DNA of 9,146 bases from Chloroflexota bacterium. Its GTDB lineage: Bacteria > Chloroflexota > Limnocylindria > Limnocylindrales > CSP1-4. The stretch is from the NCBI GenBank assembly GCA_021786265.1, contig JAJYNP010000086.1, positions 1 to 9,146 of the forward strand. Reading direction: 5' to 3'. The translations under genes were made by a program, and so were the position numbers. The notes under the pieces were generated by a model, which had not been told where the DNA came from, did not search any database, and saw only the letters and a list, made by a program, of their open reading frames with translations. Every line of letters starts with the position of its first letter. Position 1 is the stretch's first letter. Positions 4,565 through 9,146 of the stretch are shown here, piece by piece.

Positions 4565-7340
4565 GGTCCCTCCGCCCCATGTTGAGAGAGAGCAGTCGGC
4601 CGAGCACTTCCTCGTTACTGGGCAGATCAGCCCAGCCGTATGCTCGCGTCACTGTGTTGTCGAGGGTGGCGTGGGCGTTGGCGAGCCAGGTGGGGCGCTG
4701 GTTGTAGAGGTTGGTGAGAGTGCGCTTCGCGAGGTCGGCGGGTTCGAGGCCGGGCGGGTTGAGCCAGCCGTCGCGGAGCTCGACGAGGCGGCGGGCGGCC
4801 TCCCCTACTCTCTCGCGGTGCTCGGGGGTGGGGTTCGGGAACGGGAATGTCTCGAAGCAGGTCGTGGGCGTGTAGCGGAAGCCGGACTCGACTTCCCGCA
4901 GTTGGGTTCCGGTGCCACGCGCCCAGAGCTCATGCACCCGCGATTGCAGGACGCCGAAGGTGAAGTCATCGTCCCTCGCAAAGACGATGAGTGCGTGGTC
5001 CGGAAGCACGGCTGAGTCTAGCCAGACGAACAGTCGATGCTTTGCGGTCGCTGGCGTCGCGATGTAGCGGCGCAAGCCGGCGAGCGCCTTGGACATCTCG
5101 GGGCGACGGTTGTGGTGGATCCACCACCGGGCACGACAGCACTCCTGACGGACCGTCTGGCGGTACGGACGGATCAGCGCCTCCGCGTGGGCGAATGGCG
5201 CTTCGTAGAGCGCCGCCTCACGCTCAGGCATGTCAACGCCAAAGTCCACGATCCACATGTCCCGGCCGCGGCCTGTGACGTCGGAACCGTTGGCCCACCG
5301 TCGTACGACGTCCGCGTTGGAGCGGCCGTCCGGATTCGGTGACCGGAGGAGCGCATCGGCAGTCTCGGCGACGATGTCGAACGGTCCGACCCTGATATCG
5401 CCCATGAACGCGATGCCGAGGTTCTCGGGGAGGGTCCGTGCCTGCGTCAGGTCCGTGCCCGTCGTGAGGTCGGCGTTCACTGACGCGACCGGTTGTCCGT
5501 CGAGCTCCCGCGCCGCTTCGGACCCATCATCCTGGCTGACGAAGCTGATGTGGACCGCGGCCCCCGACAGGATCCAAGGCTCATCCGAGCGGGCGAAGAA
5601 GATGTCGCCGCTACCCTTGATCCGCTCGAGGACGCGTCGGTTAGCCTGGCCTCGAATCCCCTGCGTCGCGAGGAGCCCTGCACGTCTCGTTCGACCCGTC
5701 TGGATCGCCGCCCGCGCCTTCTCATGCCAGTAGCAGCAGAAGTCCGATGAGTGCGGAAGACGGTCATCGAACACCGACCAGAGCGTCTCGACGTAGTCGT
5801 CGCCAAGACCGCGCCGCAGGAGTCGATTGCCCAAGAACGGCGGGTTGCCGACGATGAACTCGGCAGCCGGCCACTCGGCCTCGCGGGGGTTCGCCGGGTC
5901 GGAGAGGTCGAGCAGCGCATCGCGGGTCTCGATGTGGTCGAGCGACTCCAGGATGGGGTCGCGGCGGTAGCCCAGGCCGTGGCGGATCATCCACTGGATC
6001 TCGCCGATCCAGATGGTCACGCGAGCAAGCTCGGCGGCGTAGGCGTTGATCTCGATGCCCAGGACCGCCTCGGGGCCGATCTGCGGCACCTGCATCGGGC
6101 GCTTCAGGACGAGCGAGCCCCAGTGGATGGCCTCGAACTCGAGGTCTTTGAGGGCCCACAGGCTGACGACGAGGAAGTTGCCGCTCCCGCAGGCGGGGTC
6201 GAGCACGCGGACGCGCCGCAGTCGTTCGAGGAAGTCCTCGAAGACGGCCTCCGGGTTCTCGGCGCGCGCGGTCGCCTTCGTGACCTTCCTGCCGGCCATG
6301 AGGAGTTGCGTGACGCGCTCCTGCATCGCCGCAAACTCACGGCGGAGCGGGCGCAGGATCACCGGCTCGACGAGGCCCCAGATCGCGTCGCGGTCGGTGT
6401 AGTGGGCGCCCAGCTGGGCCCGCTGGCCGGGGTCCAGGCCGCGCTCGAAGAGGGTGCCGAAGATCGCCGGCTCGATGAGGGCCCAGTTGAGCCGGCTGAC
6501 CTCCAGGAGCGTCGTGATCTCGGAGCCTTCGAGCGGGATGACGTCGCCCGACTCGAAGAGGCCGCCGTTGAACCAGTCGATCTCCTCGGTGCCGAAGAGG
6601 CCACCGTCCTTCGCCATCTTCGCGAAGAGCTCGCCGAGGGCGGTGCTGAAGACGCTCGAGCGGCCGTGGGAGGCCTCCGACAACCGCTGGAAGATCCCCT
6701 TCGGCAGCAGGCCGGCGTCCTCCGCGAAGAGGCAGAACAGGATCCGGTCCAGGAAGTGGGCCACGGCCTCCGGGTCGTGGCCCCGGCTGCGGAGGCTCTG
6801 GGCGATCTCGGCGAAGTGGCGCGCCGCCTGCTCGGTGATCTGGGCGGGCTGGACGCGCGGGCGGAGCTCCTCGGGCGCGGTGAAGACGGCGCGCAGGGTG
6901 GCCAGGGCGTCCGAGGGGTCGTCGGCGGCCAGGTCGTCGAGCGTGACGAGCTTCACGACCGGGCTCAGGCCGGTGAAGTTGGTGTGGATCTCGATCCGCT
7001 CGAGGTCGCTGACGACGAGGAGCGGCGGGTTGCCCAGGTCGTCCTTGTAGCCCATGAGCTGGACGTAGGCGGCCCGGAGGTCCTTCTCCTTGCCCTTGTA
7101 CTCCCAGGCGAAGAAGTCGCGCTTCCAGGCGTCGGCGAATCCGTCACCGCCGGCGGCCTTGGAGACGCGCTTCTCGAAGGCGTACTGGGCGCCGGTCGGG
7201 TCGGCCTCGTGGGGAGTCGGCTCGCCGAGCATCCGGCAGAGGTCGATGAAGTGCTCCTGGGAGGCGGCCTTCTCCGTGGTCGTCACGCCGCGCCACTTCG
7301 CCGCGAACGCGCCCGGCGCCAGGGTCGGCTGGGTCGTCAC
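4551..7340 (-). CDS. MmeI-like Type IIL restriction-modification enzyme
   Basis: A 929-residue single-chain enzyme, close to MmeI's length. The N-terminal nuclease domain has D70, then nine residues, then E80-Y-K82 (WEYKGKEKDLRAAYVQL), the PD-(D/E)XK site. A helical spacer (about 165-300; FAEDAGLLP, NGGLFES) leads into an adenine methyltransferase with GAHYT (311-315), SAM-binding DPACGSGNFL (381-390) and catalytic NPPF (499-502). The target-recognition region is about 620-830, ending FETFPFPNP, followed by the helical C-terminal domain to 929. The family methylates one strand of an asymmetric site and cuts about 20 bases away. All catalytic motifs are intact, so activity is likely. The start is GTG 7340, directly ahead of the family's conserved N-terminus, with GGGGAG about 11 bases upstream. 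It heads the minus-strand train. Codon usage changes near NPPF (see findings). Confidence 0.95.
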   Translation of the reverse strand: MTTQPTLAPGAFAAKWRGVTTTEKAASQEHFIDLCRMLGEPTPHEADPTGAQYAFEKRVSKAAGGDGFADAWKRDFFAWEYKGKEKDLRAAYVQLMGYKDDLGNPPLLVVSDLERIEIHTNFTGLSPVVKLVTLDDLAADDPSDALATLRAVFTAPEELRPRVQPAQITEQAARHFAEIAQSLRSRGHDPEAVAHFLDRILFCLFAEDAGLLPKGIFQRLSEASHGRSSVFSTALGELFAKMAKDGGLFGTEEIDWFNGGLFESGDVIPLEGSEITTLLEVSRLNWALIEPAIFGTLFERGLDPGQRAQLGAHYTDRDAIWGLVEPVILRPLRREFAAMQERVTQLLMAGRKVTKATARAENPEAVFEDFLERLRRVRVLDPACGSGNFLVVSLWALKDLEFEAIHWGSLVLKRPMQVPQIGPEAVLGIEINAYAAELARVTIWIGEIQWMIRHGLGYRRDPILESLDHIETRDALLDLSDPANPREAEWPAAEFIVGNPPFLGNRLLRRGLGDDYVETLWSVFDDRLPHSSDFCCYWHEKARAAIQTGRTRRAGLLATQGIRGQANRRVLERIKGSGDIFFARSDEPWILSGAAVHISFVSQDDGSEAARELDGQPVASVNADLTTGTDLTQARTLPENLGIAFMGDIRVGPFDIVAETADALLRSPNPDGRSNADVVRRWANGSDVTGRGRDMWIVDFGVDMPEREAALYEAPFAHAEALIRPYRQTVRQECCRARWWIHHNRRPEMSKALAGLRRYIATPATAKHRLFVWLDSAVLPDHALIVFARDDDFTFGVLQSRVHELWARGTGTQLREVESGFRYTPTTCFETFPFPNPTPEHRERVGEAARRLVELRDGWLNPPGLEPADLAKRTLTNLYNQRPTWLANAHATLDNTVTRAYGWADLPSNEEVLGRLLSLNMGRRDRGDV
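4672..4840. repeat. Direct repeat copy 2, inside the intact MmeI-like gene
   Basis: This is the partner of 3971-4139. It encodes residues roughly 834-890 of the MmeI-like enzyme. Of the 14 differences between copies, most are silent and only about four residues change, so both copies evolved under protein-level constraint for some time after they separated. Confidence 0.85.
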
Positions 7341-7385
7341 CGCGCGTTCCGCTCCCCTGCAGCTCCCCGCCGGCTCATGGCCCGG

Positions 7386-7391
7386 AGTCTA
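7386..7391 (-). promoter_or_regulatory. Possible -10 element for the MmeI-like gene
   Basis: On the minus strand this reads TAGACT, a good high-GC -10 hexamer. It lies about 45 bases upstream of GTG 7340 in the 190-bp gap between this gene and the divergent DUF4160 gene. No convincing -35 box lies 16-18 bases further upstream. No other gene was seen in 7341-7530. Confidence 0.3.
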
Positions 7392-7433
7392 CGACGGCCG
7401 ATGCGGCGAAGATGGAGTGCGTTGACGAGCGCT

Positions 7434-7448
7434 TGCTCGGGGCGAGCA
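7434..7448. promoter_or_regulatory. Small inverted repeat upstream of DUF4160 pair, possible operator
   Basis: TGCTCG and CGAGCA flank a GGG centre, about 80 bases before the DUF4160 start and about 45 bases from the candidate -10 of the divergent MmeI-like gene. Autoregulated toxin-antitoxin-like pairs often bind such palindromes. The position is the only support. Confidence 0.25.
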
Positions 7449-7530
7449 GCCGGTCACCGGCAAGAGCGACAGTGAAGCGCCGTCAGGCACCATGGGCCCG
7501 CCCGCCGGCACCCTGGTCGAGGCGCGCCGC

Positions 7531-7779
7531 ATGCCCGTCGTCCACCCGTTTGGGCCGTATGTGTTCCGGATCCACTCGAACGAGAACCGCGAGTCGCGGG
7601 AGCCCCGTCATGTCCATGTGCGATCCGACAACGGCGCGGCGGTCTTCTGGCTCGATCCTGTCGGGCTCCGGGAGTCGTGGGGATACAATCCGGCGGAGCT
7701 GGCCCGGATCCGGCGTATCGTCGTCGCCCGGCGGGATGAGCTCGTGAGGAAGTGGGATGACTTCTTCGGCAATCCATGA
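7531..7779 (+). CDS. DUF4160 family protein (complete copy)
   Basis: An 82-residue protein with the full DUF4160 layout: MPVVHPFGPYVFRIHSNE at the N-terminus, PRHVHVRS in the middle, VFWLDPVG, and a helical C-terminus ending KWDDFFGNP. The frame is open further 5' (to 7492). I chose ATG 7531 because family members begin with a short Met-Pro segment just ahead of the G-P-Y-F strand, and because GAGG lies about 8 bases upstream. The final 23 bases overlap the DUF2442 start. It is a paralogue of the truncated gene at the left edge and has the same strand and the same type of overlap. A toxin-antitoxin-like role with DUF2442 is commonly suspected but not established. The conserved H-V-H motif could be a metal or catalytic site. 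Confidence 0.88.
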   Translation: MPVVHPFGPYVFRIHSNENRESREPRHVHVRSDNGAAVFWLDPVGLRESWGYNPAELARIRRIVVARRDELVRKWDDFFGNP

Positions 7780-8017
7780 GCCCGATACTCGGCCGAGGGC
7801 CGCGGCCGCCTCCGTGGAGGGGTCGACGCTGCGGGTGCGCATCACCGACGGCCGAGAGCTGCTGGTCCCGGTCGACTGGTTCCCCTGGCTCGCTGCGGCC
7901 GACCCCGCCGATCGGAGCCAGGTCAGCATCGACGAGGGCGGCCTGGCGCTCTGGTGGGACCGTCTCGAGGACGGCCTGTCCGTCCCCAGGCTCTTCGGCC
8001 TGCCCGAGTGGACGTAG
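7757..8017 (+). CDS. DUF2442 family small protein (second copy)
   Basis: An 86-residue protein with the same DUF2442 elements as the 170-424 copy: ITDGRELLVPVDWFPWL, AAADPADRS, then EGGLALWWDRLEDGLSVP and LFGLP. ATG 7757 is preceded by GAGGAA about 7 bases upstream, inside the end of the DUF4160 gene, so both proteins come from one coupled mRNA. The N-terminal 15 residues are Arg/Pro/Ala-rich and less conserved between copies. The downstream neighbour is convergent, so this two-gene unit ends here. It is probably the partner protein of the DUF4160 product (inference). Confidence 0.88.
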   Translation: MTSSAIHEPDTRPRAAAASVEGSTLRVRITDGRELLVPVDWFPWLAAADPADRSQVSIDEGGLALWWDRLEDGLSVPRLFGLPEWT

Positions 8018-8018
8018 G

Positions 8019-8036
8019 GCGGACCGTTCAGTCCGC
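8019..8036. terminator. Candidate bidirectional terminator hairpin
   Basis: GCGGAC (8019-8024) and GTCCGC (8031-8036) form a perfect 6-bp stem around CGTTCA. They lie exactly between and across two convergent stop codons (8017 on +, 8028 on -). There is no T-tract on either side, so termination strength is uncertain. Confidence 0.4.
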
Positions 8037-8483
8037 GCTCGGCTCGATCCGGAAGACGGGATGGTCGGCCGGGTCGGGCAGGAGCTCCATGGAGCGGCGG
8101 CAGTTGCAGGTGATCGTGCTCGCGTACGTGTTCACGACCGCGTCGCGCTCGGCGCCCTTCGTCTCGGTCACGCGAATGTGCTCGAGACGGCGGCGCCTTC
8201 GGAGGTCCGCCTCGCCGGCAGCGCGGAGGTTCCGCGCCCAGTGCGTCTCGCCGCGGGGCGAGACGAGGTAGCGGGTCCCGTTCCACTCGAATGGCGGATC
8301 CATCGGCACCTTGAGGAGCTTCCCGCTCTTCCGTCCCCGGACGCAGAGGACGGTCGTTCGGCCGAGGGCGACCGTGATCGGGTTCAGGACCTTGTTCAGG
8401 AATGCGCTGGGACGGACGTAGGGCCCCGCACGGCCCTCGGCGCCGCCGCGGGGGTTGGTCTCGAGGTGCCCGTAGATGGCCAT
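8028..8483 (-). CDS. Deazaflavin (F420)-dependent nitroreductase-family protein
   Basis: A 151-residue protein of the Ddn/DUF385 split-barrel family, which binds reduced F420 (or related flavins) and reduces quinones or other acceptors. Family features include LNPITVAL (33-40), then LCVRGRKSGKLLKVPM (46-61), YLVSPRGETHWARNLRAAG (72-90) and the closing HPVFRIE (141-147). An unusual CNC pair sits at 126-128. The start is ATG 8483 because AAGGAGG lies 6 bases upstream; the frame is open to a GTG at 8519, but that would put the ribosome site inside the gene. No signal peptide is visible, so a cytosolic enzyme is expected. It stands apart functionally from the defence genes and is likely part of the host background. 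Its presence argues for an F420-making lineage. Confidence 0.88.
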   Translation of the reverse strand: MAIYGHLETNPRGGAEGRAGPYVRPSAFLNKVLNPITVALGRTTVLCVRGRKSGKLLKVPMDPPFEWNGTRYLVSPRGETHWARNLRAAGEADLRRRRRLEHIRVTETKGAERDAVVNTYASTITCNCRRSMELLPDPADHPVFRIEPSAD

Positions 8484-8628
8484 CGCCGGCCTCCTTCTCT
8501 CGTCCGCTGAGAGAGGCACCTGGGGGACGCGCGGGCGCCCGATGTAGCCTGACCCTGTGCCGGCGTCTCCCGCCGATCAAGAGCCGTTCCTCCCCGTGTC
8601 CGGCTGGTGCGAGGCGGCCGCGGAAGGA

Positions 8629-8901
8629 TCATCGGTAGGCGTCGCACCGGTGGGCGACGCGGATGACCAGCACGAGCAGGCGCGAATCGCGGATCCCGTA
8701 GAGCACGCGGTGCTCACCGACGCGAAGCCGCCAGATGCGCTCGCTCGGCCTCCCGGCGAGGAGCCTGGATCCGGGAGGCCGCGGGTCGACGACGAGGCCG
8801 TCGATCGCCCGCGCGATCCGGCGCTGCGCGGCGACGGACAAGCTGGCCAGGTCGCGCCTGGCGCCGGGGGTGAGGATGATCTCGTACGGGTGCTCGGCCA
8901 C
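8629..8901 (-). CDS. RelE/ParE family toxin
   Basis: A 90-residue protein from GTG 8901 with the RelE/ParE fold signature. YEIILTPGARRDLASL is followed by two helices (AAQRRIARAIDGL), RLLAGRPSERIWRLRVGEHRVLYGI (split over 47-70), the LLVLVI strand, and the C-terminal RVAHRCDAYR. The WRLRVGEHRVLY strand, the basic residues and the final Tyr fit ribosome-dependent mRNA interferases of the RelE type. ParE-type gyrase poisons share the fold, so the exact target is open. The frame is open upstream to 8955 but reads as antitoxin-tail shadow. GTG 8901 has AAGGGG just upstream and lies 20 bases after the antitoxin stop. Antitoxin-first order is standard, and the pair is normally autoregulated. Confidence 0.9.
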   Translation of the reverse strand: MAEHPYEIILTPGARRDLASLSVAAQRRIARAIDGLVVDPRPPGSRLLAGRPSERIWRLRVGEHRVLYGIRDSRLLVLVIRVAHRCDAYR

Positions 8902-8921
8902 GTCCCCTTGACCCGCGACCG

Positions 8922-9146
8922 TCAGAGGCCCAGCTCGGACTTCACCTGCTCCCACGGGATCGGGACGGCGTTCTCCGGGTCCGCGAGCGCGTCTCGCGCG
9001 GCCTGAAGGTCGACCTCGTCCTCGAGGCGTTCGAGGAGCTCGACGTCCTCGATCGGGACGATCGCGGCCACCGGACGCCCGCGCCGCACGACGCGGACAC
9101 GCTCGTGCCCGTAGGCGGCGCGATTGACGAGCTCCGCGAACGTCGC
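8922..9146 (-). CDS. Phd/YefM-type antitoxin, N-terminus cut by window edge
   Basis: The frame is open from the right edge to TGA 8922-8924, giving 74 residues. The start of the visible part, ATFAELVNRAAYGHERVRV, followed by VRRGRPVAAIVPIEDVELLE, is the typical Phd/YefM DNA-binding fold; only about 10 residues (the usual V-S-x-A-R beginning) are missing. The C-terminal half (DEVDLQAARDALADPEN, then PWEQVKSELGL) is the flexible toxin-binding tail. It neutralises the RelE/ParE toxin encoded directly downstream and should repress the shared promoter, which lies beyond the window. Confidence 0.9.
   Translation of the reverse strand, partial: ATFAELVNRAAYGHERVRVVRRGRPVAAIVPIEDVELLERLEDEVDLQAARDALADPENAVPIPWEQVKSELGL

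Noticed and set aside
5751..7475. 574-codon plus-strand open frame opposite the MmeI-like gene
   Set aside because: It is composed of Leu/Val/Glu/Arg/Gly repeats typical of an antisense reading of GC3-rich codons. The minus strand carries a complete enzyme with all catalytic motifs.
7483..8580. 365-codon minus-strand open frame
   Set aside because: It runs antisense to DUF4160/DUF2442 and out of frame in the oxidoreductase gene; it is Arg/Pro/Ser-rich with no conserved motif.
1..9146. CRISPR array, tRNA, integrase or insertion sequence
   Set aside because: No regularly spaced repeats, tRNA-like folds, or transposase or recombinase motifs were seen on either strand.

Overview
The window is GC-rich and densely packed. 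It carries a deazaflavin (F420)-dependent nitroreductase-family gene, DUF4160/DUF2442 pairs and several GTG starts. This suggests a high-GC soil or groundwater bacterium such as an Actinomycetota or Chloroflexota lineage, but that is inference: there is no rRNA or other marker gene. The content is that of a defence or accessory island.

Layout. Positions 1-424 (+) hold a DUF4160/DUF2442 gene pair cut by the left edge. From about 7340 leftwards to about 560 there is one long minus-strand gene train with overlapping or very short junctions. It starts with a complete MmeI-like (Type IIL) single-chain restriction-modification enzyme (4551-7340). Next come a broken small gene (4296-4564), a very short ORF (4146-4247) and a stand-alone second copy of the MmeI C-terminal domain (3856-4149). 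These are followed by a protein with a HEPN-type R-X4-H motif (2771-3856), a 33-residue ORF (2658-2759) and a DUF3644 protein with its own R-X4-H motif (1582-2673). The train ends with an HNH endonuclease (800-1585) and a small gene starting at 807 whose 3' end cannot be fixed. Positions 7531-8017 (+) hold a second, complete DUF4160/DUF2442 pair, paralogous to the first and in the same orientation, so the two pairs bracket the train. To the right are a convergent F420-type oxidoreductase (8028-8483, -) and a RelE/ParE toxin with a Phd/YefM antitoxin cut by the right edge (8629-9146, -).

Working together. The MmeI-like enzyme should both methylate and cut DNA, so it needs no separate methylase. 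Downstream of it, two proteins with predicted RNase motifs of the HEPN type, an HNH nuclease and a small partner form a compact translationally coupled cassette. It looks like a candidate abortive-infection-type system that I cannot match to a named one. The 700 bp between the methylase and this cassette is a scar: a 169-bp, about 92% identical direct repeat of the methylase 3' end plus pieces of at least two other small genes. It suggests that a second tandem MmeI-like gene was once there and was mostly deleted.
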